Shown: positions 49,722 to 57,995, counted from the stretch's first letter. The stretch: DNA of 64,000 nt from Candidatus Microbacterium colombiense (GCA_029203165.1 CP119308.1:62001-126000); one strand, 5' to 3'. Program-made: numbers and translations. The notes: generated from the letters alone by a model not told the origin.

Positions 49722-49786
49722 GTAGGCGATCGCGCGAAGGTAGGCCGATTCAAGCTCGAACGGCCTACGCCGGAGTCATCACCTAC
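49722..49786. repeat. Nested palindromic element, family A, copy 2
   Basis: GTAGG at 49722 and 49740 (18 bp apart), CCTAC at 49764 and 49782 (18 bp apart), with GGTAGGCCG/CGGCCTACG as inner arms. It lies between the converging ROK and E2 genes. Its half-element aligns with that of the copy at 43371. Confidence 0.85.
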
Positions 49787-49813
49787 GCCGGAGATGCCGG
49801 TCGAACGCCGGTG

Positions 49814-51151
49814 TCAGTCGACGAGCAGCGCGGGCTCCTCCAGAACGGATGCCACGTCGGCGATGAAGCGGCTCATGCCGTCGCCGTCGATCACGCGGTG
49901 GTCGAAGGAGCCTGCGACCGTGGTCACCCAGCGCGGACGCACCTCGCCGTCGACGACCCACGGCTTCTGGCTGATCGTGCCCATCGCCACGATGCCGGCC
50001 TCACCGGGGTTGATGATGGGCGTCCCGGCATCCATCCCGAACACACCGATGTTGGTGATCGTGATGGTGCCGCCCTGCTGATCGGCGGGGCTGGTCTTGC
50101 CCTCGCGTGCGGTGAGCGTGAGGCGGTTCAGGGCCCTGGCGAGCTCCTTCATGCCGAGATCCTGAGCGTCCTTGATGTTCGGCACGAGCAGGCCGCGGGG
50201 TGTGGCCGCGGCGATGCCGAGGTTCACGTAGTGGCGCACCGCGATCTCGGCCCCGGAGTCGGTCTCGATCCAGGCGGCGTTGACCATCGGCGTGCGGCGG
50301 GCGGCCCAGATCACGGCGCGCGCCATGATCAGCAGCGGCGAGACGCGGATGTCGGCGTAGTCGGGCGAGGCCTTGAGGCGCTTGACGAGCTCCATGGTGC
50401 GGCTCGCGTCGATCTCCTTCCACACCGTCACGTGCGGCGCGGAGTACGCGCTCTGCACCATGGCGGAGGATGTGGCCTTGCGCACGCCCTTGACCGGGAT
50501 CGACTCGGTGCGGCTGGCGTCGCCGGCAGAAGCGGCGGGGGCGGCGATGCCACGGGCGAGTCCGACCGGGGCGCTCTGCGGCGCGGGCACGGTCTCCTCG
50601 CGGACGGCACCCCATTCGGGCGTCTCGATGTTGCGGAACACACTGGCCTGCGACGCATGCTTCATGACGTCGTCGCGGGTCACCTCGCCGTCGGCACCGG
50701 ATGCCGCGACCGTCGTCAGGTCGACACCGAGGTCGCGGGCGAGCTTGCGGATCGGGGGCTTGGCGATCACGCCGACCGAGGAGCGCACGGGGCGCTCAGC
50801 CGGACGCTTGCGCCGCGAGGTCGCTCCGCCGCCCGTGCCGTAGCCGACGAGCACCGAGCCGCCGCCCTCTTCCGGAGCGGGCGCCACGGCCACGGCGGGG
50901 GCACCGGCCGCTTCCGTCACGAAGGTGATGATCGGCGTGCCGACCTCGACCGTCGAGCCCTCGGCGACCAGCAGTTCGCCCACGACGCCGGCGTGCGGCG
51001 ACGGCAGCTCGACGAGCGACTTCGCCGTCTCGATCTCGCAGATCACGTCGTTGATGGCGACCGTGTCGCCGGGGGCGACCTTCCAGGTCACGACCTCGGC
51101 CTCGGTCAGGCCCTCACCGACGTCGGGGAGGTTGAAGTTCTGCGTGCTCAT
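49814..51151 (-). CDS. Branched-chain 2-oxoacid dehydrogenase E2 (dihydrolipoyl acyltransferase)
   Basis: 445 residues. One lipoyl domain (DVGEGLTEAEVV, with lipoyl Lys in IETAKSLVE, about residue 44) is followed by a subunit-binding domain (VIAKPPIRKLARDLGVDL, about 125-165). The catalytic domain ends with GSFDHRVIDGDG, holding the active His and Asp. A linker contains GGGSVLVGYGTGGGA. It is the third gene after E1alpha and E1beta. It makes branched acyl-CoA, probably for anteiso/iso fatty acid primers. Confidence 0.93.
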   Translation of the reverse strand: MSTQNFNLPDVGEGLTEAEVVTWKVAPGDTVAINDVICEIETAKSLVELPSPHAGVVGELLVAEGSTVEVGTPIITFVTEAAGAPAVAVAPAPEEGGGSVLVGYGTGGGATSRRKRPAERPVRSSVGVIAKPPIRKLARDLGVDLTTVAASGADGEVTRDDVMKHASQASVFRNIETPEWGAVREETVPAPQSAPVGLARGIAAPAASAGDASRTESIPVKGVRKATSSAMVQSAYSAPHVTVWKEIDASRTMELVKRLKASPDYADIRVSPLLIMARAVIWAARRTPMVNAAWIETDSGAEIAVRHYVNLGIAAATPRGLLVPNIKDAQDLGMKELARALNRLTLTAREGKTSPADQQGGTITITNIGVFGMDAGTPIINPGEAGIVAMGTISQKPWVVDGEVRPRWVTTVAGSFDHRVIDGDGMSRFIADVASVLEEPALLVD

Positions 51152-51176
51152 GAGCGGTCCTTTCGGAGGGTGCCTC

Positions 51177-51262
51177 GTTCATAACTCCTCAGAAACGGTC
51201 CGGATTCGGCCCGAAGGGGTCTGTGCAGCTCGCCCTGCGCCGGCTTTTGAGGAGTTGTGAAC
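51177..51262. repeat. Palindromic element, family C, copy 1
   Basis: Terminal inverted repeats GTTCATAACTCCTCA (51177-51191) and TGAGGAGTTGTGAAC (51248-51262) match at 14 of 15 positions. The 86-bp unit lies between the E2 start and the E1beta stop. The left end continues GAAACG, as in the copy at 59463. Confidence 0.85.
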
Positions 51263-51276
51263 ATGGAACAGCGGTG

Positions 51277-52257
51277 TCAGTAGGCCAGCGAGCGGTCCAC
51301 GGCTTCGAGGATGCGGTCGGCATCCGGAAGATACGCGCCCTCGAGCTTCGCGGGCGGGAACGGAGTGTCGTAGCCGGAGACGCGCAGCACCGGCGCCTCG
51401 AGTGCGTAGAACGCCCGCTCCATCACGGTCGCCGCGACCTCGCTGCCGATGCTCGTGAACCCCTGTGCCTCCTGGGCGTAGACCATTCGACCGGTCTTTC
51501 GCACCGAGTCGAGCAGGGGCGCGTAGTCGATCGGCGACAGCGACCGCACGTCGACGACCTCGCAGCTGGTTCCCTCGGCCTCGGCGAGTGCGGCCGCCTG
51601 CAGCAGGGTTGTGACCATGGCGCCGTGTCCGACGAGCGTGACATCGGTGCCCGTGCGCACCACCCGCGAGGCATGCAGCGGCGCCGCGGAGGAGGCGAGG
51701 TCGACCTCGCCCTTCTGCCAGTACTTGCTCTTGGGCTCCATGAAGATCACGGGGTCGTTCGAGGCGATGGCCTCCTGGATCATCCAGTACGCGTCGTTCG
51801 GCGTCGACGGCGACACCACCCGCAGTCCGGGAGTGTGCGCGAAGTACGCCTCCGGGCTCTCCTGGTGATGCTCGACGGCACCGATGTGCCCGCCGTACGG
51901 AATGCGGATCACGATCGGCATGGTGATCGCGCCCTCGTGTCGGTTGGTGAGCTTCGCGAGCTGCGTGGTGATCTGGTCGAAGGCGGGGAACACGAAGCCG
52001 TCGAACTGGATCTCGATGACGGGGCGGAACCCGGTCATCGCGAGGCCGATCGCCGTGCCGACGATTCCCGACTCCGCGAGCGGGGTGTCGAGCACGCGAC
52101 GGTCGCCGAAGTCGCGCTGCAGGTGCTCGGTCACGCGGAACACGCCGCCGAGCTTCCCGATGTCCTCGCCCATGAGCAGAACCTTCGGGTCGTTCTCCAT
52201 CGCCGCACGCAGGCCCGCGTTGAGGGCCTTGCTCAGGGGCATCGTCTCGAGAGTCAT
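51277..52257 (-). CDS. 2-oxoacid dehydrogenase E1 component, beta subunit
   Basis: 326 residues. MPLSKALNAGLRAAMENDPKVLLMGEDIGKLGGVF, FPAFDQITTQLAKLTNR, and the C-terminal transketolase domain (VTLVGHGAMVTTLLQAA, EVVDVRSLSPID) define the beta subunit of branched-chain or acetoin-type E1. ATG overlaps the alpha stop by 4 bp. With the alpha subunit it forms the ThDP-dependent decarboxylase. Confidence 0.94.
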   Translation of the reverse strand: MTLETMPLSKALNAGLRAAMENDPKVLLMGEDIGKLGGVFRVTEHLQRDFGDRRVLDTPLAESGIVGTAIGLAMTGFRPVIEIQFDGFVFPAFDQITTQLAKLTNRHEGAITMPIVIRIPYGGHIGAVEHHQESPEAYFAHTPGLRVVSPSTPNDAYWMIQEAIASNDPVIFMEPKSKYWQKGEVDLASSAAPLHASRVVRTGTDVTLVGHGAMVTTLLQAAALAEAEGTSCEVVDVRSLSPIDYAPLLDSVRKTGRMVYAQEAQGFTSIGSEVAATVMERAFYALEAPVLRVSGYDTPFPPAKLEGAYLPDADRILEAVDRSLAY

Positions 52258-53381
52258 GCGTGTCCTCCCTCGAACGAGGCCTCGTATCGTGCGCGCCAGG
52301 CCTTCTGCTCATCGATCAGCGGATGCGGCTCGCTGTAGACATGGTCGAAGATCTTCCCTGCGGGCGGCGGTCCGAGTTCGACCGAACGGGCACGGAGGTC
52401 TTCCGCGGCGTCGGCGCCCTCGGCATCCACCTCGGCGAAGAAGGATGCCGCAGCACCCTTGTTCTCGAGGAAGGCGCGCATGCGCAGGATCGGGTCGCGC
52501 CGCGCCCACGATTCTTCCTCATCGCTGCCGCGGTACTTGGTCGGGTCGTCGCTCGTGGTGTGCGCGCCCAGGCGGTAGGTGACCGCTTCGATCGCTCGGG
52601 GGCCCTGTCCGCTGCGCGCCTCGTCGAGTGCCACCCGCGATACGGCGTAGCTGGCGAGCACGTCGTTGCCGTCGATGCGGACGCTGGGGATGCCGTAGCC
52701 GGCGCTGCGCTGCACGAGCGGGACGCGCGACTGCGTCGAGACCGGCACCGAGATGGCCCAGTGGTTGTTCTGCAGGAAGAAGACGGTGGGCGCCTGGTAG
52801 CTCGCGGCGAAGACCATGGCCTCGTGCACGTCGCCCTGGCTGGATGCTCCGTCGCCGTAGTAGACGATGACGGCCTCGTCGCGGTCGACATCTCCGGTGC
52901 CGGACCTGCCGTCGAACTCGAGACCCATCGCGTACCCGGTGGCGTGCAGCACCTGGGAGCCGAGAACCAGCGTGTACAGACGGGTGTTGCCGTTCTTGGG
53001 GTCGGTGGGGTCCCACCCGCCGTGCGAGACGCCGCGCATCAGCTTGATGATGTCGACGGGGTCGACCCCGCGGATACGCGTCACCGCGTGCTCGCGATAC
53101 GAGGGGAAGATCGTGTCCTGCGCGCGGGCGGCGCGACCGGAGCCGACCTGCGCCGCCTCCTGTCCACGGCTCGGCGGCCACAACGCGAGCTGCCCTTGGC
53201 GCTGCAGGTTGGTCGCCTGGGTGTCGATGGCGCGGATGACGACCATGTCGCGGTAGAACTGCTCAAGCTCTGCATCGCTGATCGCTTCGATCAACGGCAG
53301 GTACTGCTCGGCGGCAGCGGAGGGGACGAACTGTCCGGTCTCGTCCAGAACGCGCACAAGAGGTGTCTCGGGGGTGATCAC
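52254..53381 (-). CDS. 2-oxoacid dehydrogenase E1 component, alpha subunit
   Basis: 375 residues. The ThDP-binding stretch starts with GDGASSQGDVHEAMVFAASYQAPTVFFLQNNHWAIS. YGIPSVRIDGND and a phosphorylation-loop-like region follow (TYRLGAHTTSDDPTKYR). It pairs with the downstream beta gene. GTG 53381 is supported by TAGCGT on the minus strand 6 nt upstream, implying a leaderless operon mRNA. Confidence 0.94.
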   Translation of the reverse strand: MITPETPLVRVLDETGQFVPSAAAEQYLPLIEAISDAELEQFYRDMVVIRAIDTQATNLQRQGQLALWPPSRGQEAAQVGSGRAARAQDTIFPSYREHAVTRIRGVDPVDIIKLMRGVSHGGWDPTDPKNGNTRLYTLVLGSQVLHATGYAMGLEFDGRSGTGDVDRDEAVIVYYGDGASSQGDVHEAMVFAASYQAPTVFFLQNNHWAISVPVSTQSRVPLVQRSAGYGIPSVRIDGNDVLASYAVSRVALDEARSGQGPRAIEAVTYRLGAHTTSDDPTKYRGSDEEESWARRDPILRMRAFLENKGAAASFFAEVDAEGADAAEDLRARSVELGPPPAGKIFDHVYSEPHPLIDEQKAWRARYEASFEGGHA

Positions 53382-53393
53382 GTTCTCACGCTA
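53382..53393 (-). promoter_or_regulatory. -10 box of the 2-oxoacid dehydrogenase operon (leaderless)
   Basis: TAGCGT on the minus strand (53393-53388), 6 nt before GTG 53381. Confidence 0.5.
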
Positions 53394-53485
53394 CCGGCGC
53401 CCGCATGCCACGTCACGCATACCTAGGACGCCCTTGTAAATGCGCGGAACCCGGAGAAACGGCGTGGAGATGGAGGCGCCGGGAG

Positions 53486-54553
53486 TCACCGCGATGCGGC
53501 GGCGACCTCCAGCACGCGGGCGATGGAGGGCTCTTCTCCGACCGAGATCCGGATGCCGTCGCCCGAGAACGGACGCACGATGAGGTCCGCTGCGACGAAT
53601 GCGGCGGCGACCTCGTCGGTGCGCGCGCCGGTGGGCAGCCAGACGAAGTTCGCCTGCGCATCGGGCACCTGCCATCCCTGCGCACGCAGTCCGTCGACCA
53701 GCAGCGTGCGTCGCTCGACGATCACCGCGACACGCTCGAGCAGCTCGGCCTCGGCGTCGAGGCTCGCGATCGCGGCGTTCTCGGCGGCGGACGTGACCGA
53801 CAGCGGGATGCCGGTGGTGCGTGCGGCGTCGAGCACCTTCTCGTTGCCGATCGCGTAGCCGATGCGCAGGCCGGCGAGCCCGTAGGCCTTCGAGAAGGTG
53901 CGCAGCACGACCACGTTCGGGTGACTCTCGAAGACGCGCTCGGCGAGGCCGTCGACGGCACCCGGCGCGGTGACGAACTCGGCGTACGCCTCGTCGAGGA
54001 TGATCAGGACATCGGCCGGGACGCGCTCGACGAAGGCGGCGAACTCGGCGCTCGTGATGATCGGGCCGGTCGGGTTGTTCGGGGTGCAGAGGATGATGGC
54101 GCGCGTGCGCTCGGTGACGGCATCCGCCATCGCGTCGAGGTCATGCGTGGATTCGGCCGTGAGCGGCACCTGCACTCCGGTCGCTCCGGCGACCAGCGGA
54201 AGGCTCGGGTAGGCCTCGAAGGAGCGCCAGGCGTAGATGACCTCGTCGCCGACGGATGCCGAGGCGAGGATCAGCTGGTGGAGGATCGAGACGCTGCCCG
54301 CGGCGACGTGCACCTCATCGGGTCGGACGCCGTAGCGCTCGCTCAGTCGGGCCCGCAGCCGGCCGGCTGTCGCATCGGGATAGCGGTTGATCGGCGTGGT
54401 GTGCTGCAGCGCCGCCACGACCGAGGGGAGCGGATCGAACGGGTTCTCATTGCTCGACAGCTTGAAGGCGTCGGGCCCGGCCTGCTTCCCCTGGCGATAC
54501 GGCGCGAGGGCGGCGATGGCTGGTCGGATGCGGGGCAGAATCGGCTCGGTCAC
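53486..54553 (-). CDS. Aromatic/histidinol-phosphate aminotransferase
   Basis: 355 residues of the fold-type I HisC/Pat family. LSSNENPFDPLPSVV is the N-terminal substrate segment, TPNNPTGP the central motif, and FSKAYGLAGLRIGY carries the PLP-binding lysine. Length fits Pat/HisC of actinobacteria; since no his operon is adjacent, the aromatic form (pat) is favoured. GTG 54553 has TAGACT on the minus strand 7 nt upstream. Confidence 0.92.
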   Translation of the reverse strand: MTEPILPRIRPAIAALAPYRQGKQAGPDAFKLSSNENPFDPLPSVVAALQHTTPINRYPDATAGRLRARLSERYGVRPDEVHVAAGSVSILHQLILASASVGDEVIYAWRSFEAYPSLPLVAGATGVQVPLTAESTHDLDAMADAVTERTRAIILCTPNNPTGPIITSAEFAAFVERVPADVLIILDEAYAEFVTAPGAVDGLAERVFESHPNVVVLRTFSKAYGLAGLRIGYAIGNEKVLDAARTTGIPLSVTSAAENAAIASLDAEAELLERVAVIVERRTLLVDGLRAQGWQVPDAQANFVWLPTGARTDEVAAAFVAADLIVRPFSGDGIRISVGEEPSIARVLEVAAASR

Positions 54554-54566
54554 AGTGACGAGTCTA
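54554..54566 (-). promoter_or_regulatory. -10 box of the aminotransferase gene (leaderless)
   Basis: TAGACT on the minus strand (54566-54561), 7 nt before GTG 54553. Confidence 0.45.
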
Positions 54567-54641
54567 GAAGTCGGGGGTGCGGCGGCGGTCCCGGATGCCG
54601 GGGATTCTCCCGCATCCCTGTCGGAGGCGAGGGCCCGGTAG

Positions 54642-54654
54642 TACCATTTTGGTA
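54642..54654 (+). promoter_or_regulatory. Operator abutting the RHH antitoxin start codon
   Basis: TACCA (54642-54646) and TGGTA (54650-54654) form a perfect inverted repeat with spacer TTT. The last A is the first base of the ATG. TACCAT (54642-54647) is also the likely -10 box, 6 nt from the start, so a bound antitoxin would occlude both -10 and start of a leaderless mRNA. Confidence 0.6.
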
Positions 54655-54860
54655 TGGCGATGACCGTGCGGCTTCCGGAAGACCTCGATGCGCAGCTGGG
54701 CGAGCTGGCCGCGCGACGGCACACCTCCAAGCACGCCCTCCTGATCGAAGCGGCCGACCGGTTCGTGCGGGACTCCTCGCGCACCGCCGAGGTGAACTCC
54801 GCTGTCGACTTCGTCCTCAGCAATGACAGGGTCCTCCTGGAGCGCCTCGAAGACGCATGA
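54654..54860 (+). CDS. Ribbon-helix-helix antitoxin of a Doc-type pair
   Basis: 68 residues: MTVRLPEDLDAQLGELAARRHTSKHALLIEAADRFV is a CopG/Arc RHH fold. The C-terminal 25 residues should neutralise the Fic-fold toxin. The stop overlaps the toxin start by 4 bp (ATGA). A start two codons later (ATG 54660) cannot be excluded. Confidence 0.88.
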   Translation: MAMTVRLPEDLDAQLGELAARRHTSKHALLIEAADRFVRDSSRTAEVNSAVDFVLSNDRVLLERLEDA

Positions 54861-55240
54861 CCGAGTACCTCACGTTGGAAGACGGCCTGCTCATCGTCGA
54901 CCGTCTCGGCTTCCACGTACGCGACGCCGGTCTGCTCGCGTCCGCGCTGGCACGGCCCGCCGCATCGCTCTTCGGCGACGACGCGTATCCGACGATCGAC
55001 CGCAAGGGCGCTGCCCTCTTGGAATCGCTGGCGCGGAACCATCCGTTGTTCGATGGGAACAAACGCACATCCTGGACGAGTTTCGTGGCGTTTCTCTGGA
55101 TCAACGGGTGGAAGCACGACTTCTCCACCGATGACGCATTCGACCTGGTGGTCGGAGTCGCGTCGGGCACAATCGATCTCGATGAGTCCGAGCGGCGCAT
55201 TCAGACCCACCGCGTGCGCCGCGACGACGCGAACCGCTGA
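54857..55240 (+). CDS. Doc-type Fic-fold toxin (death on curing)
   Basis: 127 residues. The Fic motif HPLFDGNKRTSW (about 62-73) is complete, with the catalytic His and the Asp-Gly-Asn-Lys-Arg loop. Its length and YLTLEDGLLIVDRLGFHVRDAGLLASALARPAA match Doc, which phosphorylates elongation factor Tu. Glycine replaces the alanine of phage P1 Doc (Asp-Ala-Asn), as in AMP-transferring Fic enzymes, so the modification (phosphate or AMP) is open. Confidence 0.9.
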   Translation: MTEYLTLEDGLLIVDRLGFHVRDAGLLASALARPAASLFGDDAYPTIDRKGAALLESLARNHPLFDGNKRTSWTSFVAFLWINGWKHDFSTDDAFDLVVGVASGTIDLDESERRIQTHRVRRDDANR

Positions 55241-55274
55241 CATCCCCGGCCGATCGTGGAAGACTGATCGCACC

Positions 55275-55679
55275 ATGCGCTTCATCATCCGAGTCGTCGT
55301 CAACGCGTTCGCCCTCTGGGTCGTGACGCTGATCCCTGCCCTGCAGGTGCAGATCACCGCGTTCCCGCCCGCCGAGACACTGCAGCTCGTGCTGACGCTC
55401 TTGGCCGTCGCCGCGATCTTCGCCCTGGTGAACACCATCATCGGGACGGTCGTGAAGATCGTCGCCTTCCCGCTCTACATCCTCACCTTCGGTCTCATCG
55501 GCTTCCTGATCAACGGCTTCCTGTTGTGGCTCACGGCCTGGATCACGAGCGGCTTCGGCTGGGGCCTCACGGTGGGCGACTTCTGGTGGGGCGTGCTCGC
55601 CGCGATCATCATCTCGGTGATCAACGGACTGTTCGGCTTCATCCTGCGCCCGCAGAACAAGCGCTCGCGCCGCGACTGA
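55275..55679 (+). CDS. Phage holin family 4 (DUF360/PF04020) membrane protein
   Basis: 134 residues with four membrane helices: FIIRVVVNAFALWVVTLIPALQV, ALVNTIIGTVVKIVAFPLYILTFGLIGFLINGFLLWL, WWGVLAAIIISVINGLFGFIL and a basic end. This is the four-helix family named after mycobacterial holins but widespread on chromosomes without phages. No phage genes are near, so lysis is unlikely. Start ATG 55275. The gene ends inside a GACTGACC-type tandem repeat. Confidence 0.88.
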   Translation: MRFIIRVVVNAFALWVVTLIPALQVQITAFPPAETLQLVLTLLAVAAIFALVNTIIGTVVKIVAFPLYILTFGLIGFLINGFLLWLTAWITSGFGWGLTVGDFWWGVLAAIIISVINGLFGFILRPQNKRSRRD

Positions 55680-55690
55680 CCGACTCACCC

Positions 55691-55730
55691 GACTGACCGA
55701 CTGACCGACTGACCGACTGACCGACTGACC
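55691..55730 (+). repeat. (GACTGACC)5 tandem repeat
   Basis: Five perfect copies of GACTGACC, preceded by two degenerate copies reaching back into the stop codon of the holin-like gene at 55677. It lies between converging genes. Copy number is likely to be variable. Confidence 0.93.
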
Positions 55731-55770
55731 GACAGCGTCGGCCGCACCGCACCGCCACTATTCGCCGCCA

Positions 55771-57051
55771 CTACTCATCGCGCGTGGCCCGGTACTCGGT
55801 CGCCGTGATCTCCACCGCGTCGTCGAGCTCCGCCCAGTAGTCGTCGAGCGCCCGCACCCGCACGTCGCCCGACTCATCGACCTGCTCGGCGGTGTCGATG
55901 TACGCCTCGAGCTGGTGCGGCGCCAACGCGAGGTCCTGGAAGCCGCGCGCCGGATCGCCCACCCGCTCCGCCGTGAAGCTGTCGGAAGATCCGGTGCCTT
56001 CCGGGGATCCACCGGCCGCCAGGGCCGACACCACGTCGTCGGTATGCCGCAGCTGGACGATCACCTGGTCATCACGCAGCGTGGGCTCGACGGGACTCCC
56101 GGCGGTGATCTGCACCTGCACGTCGTAATCGCTCTCCATCGAGAGATGAGCCGCGATCGCTCCGCCCTGCGAGTGGGCCACGACATCCACCCGATCTCCC
56201 GGCTCCGCACCGGCCTGGGCGAGTGCGTCGAGCGTCGCCTGATACGACGCCGACGTCTCACCCCCGTAGAGCTGCACGTTCGAGCGCATGTCCCAGGGCT
56301 CCGAACCGCCGTTCGCCACGGATTGGGATCCCTTGACGTAGGCCACGAAGCGACGGGTGCCGTCGGGCATCACGTAGCGATCGACCCTGACCTGCGCGCC
56401 GGCCGCAGACGGGAAGCGCCGGAACGCCTCAGCGATGCCGGACGGTGCGCCGGTGGGCGTCGTCGTCCGCACGGCAGTGACGGTCACGGGGTCGGCGGTG
56501 CCCCGCAGCGTCATGCCGGGGAGCACCTTCCCCAGCCCGGTCACGACCCCGCCCAGAGCGCCGCCGATGAACAGCGGTGATACGAATCCGCCGAGATCGA
56601 ACTGCCCCAGAAGACCGTCGAAACGACCCTCCCGCCACTCGTCCACGAGCCAGTCGACCATCGCCGACACCCGAGTATCGGCCGCCAGCAACCGATCGAT
56701 GCGCGCCTGCACCGAGGCGGCGGCCGCGGCATCCGTCACCGCCAATGCCTCGGCCCGTGCGCGAAGCTCCACCACCTCGTACGCGTCGGCCATGAGCAGC
56801 GTGCCTTCGCTCGCCCTCCGGCAGTCCGCCGACAACGACGTCAGCTGATCACCGCTCGCGCCCAACGTCGCCGCATCGAGCCACCCGTCGAAATGCTCGT
56901 CGCGCGAGACGATCTCGCGTGCACGCTCGACAGCCGTGCGCGCATCGTCGAACTGCGTGCACAACGCCACCAGTCGCGTGCCGATGTCGCGCAGGATCTC
57001 GGTGTCGACGGCGATCGCTCCGCCATACCGGATGTCGAGATCCTCGCTCAC
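55771..57051 (-). CDS. Alpha/beta-hydrolase (lipase-like) with helical N-terminal domain
   Basis: 426 residues. Residues 1-150 are helical, resembling WXG/LXG-type secretion domains (DTEILRDIGTRLVALCTQFDDARTAVERAREIV). The C-terminal part has the serine hydrolase elbow AHSQGG (near residue 290) in GDRVDVVAHSQGGAIAAHLS, and a later TDDVVSAL with a candidate acid. A hydrophobic glycine-rich stretch (FIGGALGGVVTGLGKVLPGM) lies between. GTG 57051 overlaps the small upstream gene by 4 bp. It may be an exported enzyme or toxin; no immunity gene is evident. Confidence 0.7.
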   Translation of the reverse strand: MSEDLDIRYGGAIAVDTEILRDIGTRLVALCTQFDDARTAVERAREIVSRDEHFDGWLDAATLGASGDQLTSLSADCRRASEGTLLMADAYEVVELRARAEALAVTDAAAAASVQARIDRLLAADTRVSAMVDWLVDEWREGRFDGLLGQFDLGGFVSPLFIGGALGGVVTGLGKVLPGMTLRGTADPVTVTAVRTTTPTGAPSGIAEAFRRFPSAAGAQVRVDRYVMPDGTRRFVAYVKGSQSVANGGSEPWDMRSNVQLYGGETSASYQATLDALAQAGAEPGDRVDVVAHSQGGAIAAHLSMESDYDVQVQITAGSPVEPTLRDDQVIVQLRHTDDVVSALAAGGSPEGTGSSDSFTAERVGDPARGFQDLALAPHQLEAYIDTAEQVDESGDVRVRALDDYWAELDDAVEITATEYRATRDE

Positions 57052-57311
57052 GCCTCCCCCATCCGGCTCAGCTCCCACGCGCGCACATGCAGCTCGCCCA
57101 TCGTGGTCTCGGCGCGAGACTGCAACCCCCGCAGCAGATCGTGCAGCGCGCGCACCCCGTCGGCATGCCACTCACTGGCGGCCACGAGCGCGCGCAGGCC
57201 ACCGGCGGCCTCTTCGACGGCGGTGAGCGCGCGGCCCACCTCGCGCGTGGCCAGGAACCAGTTCCAGAACTGATCGGACGAGCCGCTCTCGGCGAGCATG
57301 AAGGAGTACAT
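57048..57311 (-). CDS. Small helical protein, WXG100-like
   Basis: 87 residues (83 from the inner ATG 57299). Two long helices flank a turn with Trp-His-Ala in ASEWHADGVRALHDLLRGL, much like the WXG turn of ESX/T7SS substrates, but the exact Trp-x-Gly is absent. It is encoded directly ahead of, and overlapping, the hydrolase gene, so it may be its secretion or folding partner. I would not name it more precisely. Confidence 0.6.
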   Translation of the reverse strand: MYSFMLAESGSSDQFWNWFLATREVGRALTAVEEAAGGLRALVAASEWHADGVRALHDLLRGLQSRAETTMGELHVRAWELSRMGEA

Positions 57312-57470
57312 GACTCCAGCATCCTCAGTCCACCACCGGATGATTGACCGGGATCACGGCGGTTGTGGAGTGTTCGACGACGTCCGCGACGGTGCAGGAA
57401 CAGTGAGCCATCGACGCGCGCGAGCCGACCGTCTTCCCGCCCGCGACTGTGCAGGAGCGCACACTGCGGG

Positions 57471-57482
57471 CAGAATGGACGG
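57471..57482 (+). promoter_or_regulatory. -10 box of the tyrosine phosphatase gene (leaderless)
   Basis: CAGAAT (57471-57476), 6 nt before GTG 57483. Confidence 0.4.
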
Positions 57483-57995
57483 GTGACATCCCCGGATCCC
57501 TTCCGCGTGATCTTCGTCTGCACGGGGAACATCTGCCGCTCGCCCATGGCCGAGGTGGTCTTCCGCGATCTCGCCGAACGGCAGGGACTCGGATCGCGCA
57601 TCGTCTCACGGAGCGCCGGCACAGGCGATTGGCACCTCGGCGAGCGCGCCGACCACCGCACGATCGACTCGCTCGCCCGCCGCGGCTACGACGGCTCGCA
57701 GCATCGCGCACGCCAGTTCACCCAGCTCTCCTTCGCCGACAACGACCTCGTGGTCGCCCTCGACCGCACGCACGAGCGGATCCTGCGGGAATGGGCGCAC
57801 AACGAAGACGAAGAGGGCAAGGTCACGCTCCTCCTCGCGTTCGACCCGGATGCGACGACCCACGACGTGCCCGACCCCTACTACGCGGGCACCGACATGT
57901 TCGATTCCGTGCTCGGTATGATTGAGGCGTCGACTCGGGGCCTGTTCCGCCAGCTCGAACCCGCCCTACGACTCCCCCGCACTCCCCGTATCTGA
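57483..57995 (+). CDS. Low-molecular-weight protein tyrosine phosphatase
   Basis: 170 residues. The P-loop VCTGNICRSP near the N-terminus holds the nucleophilic Cys and Arg, and the general acid is Asp in VPDPYYAG near residue 130. Both are intact. It dephosphorylates tyrosine on proteins, in some actinobacteria on polysaccharide or virulence factors. The stop is 23 bp before the purB start, so they may form one operon. Confidence 0.92.
   Translation: MTSPDPFRVIFVCTGNICRSPMAEVVFRDLAERQGLGSRIVSRSAGTGDWHLGERADHRTIDSLARRGYDGSQHRARQFTQLSFADNDLVVALDRTHERILREWAHNEDEEGKVTLLLAFDPDATTHDVPDPYYAGTDMFDSVLGMIEASTRGLFRQLEPALRLPRTPRI

Noticed and set aside
55275..55679. Prophage remnant inferred from the holin-family gene
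   Set aside because: This four-helix family is common on chromosomes, and no capsid, lysin, integrase or att site is nearby.
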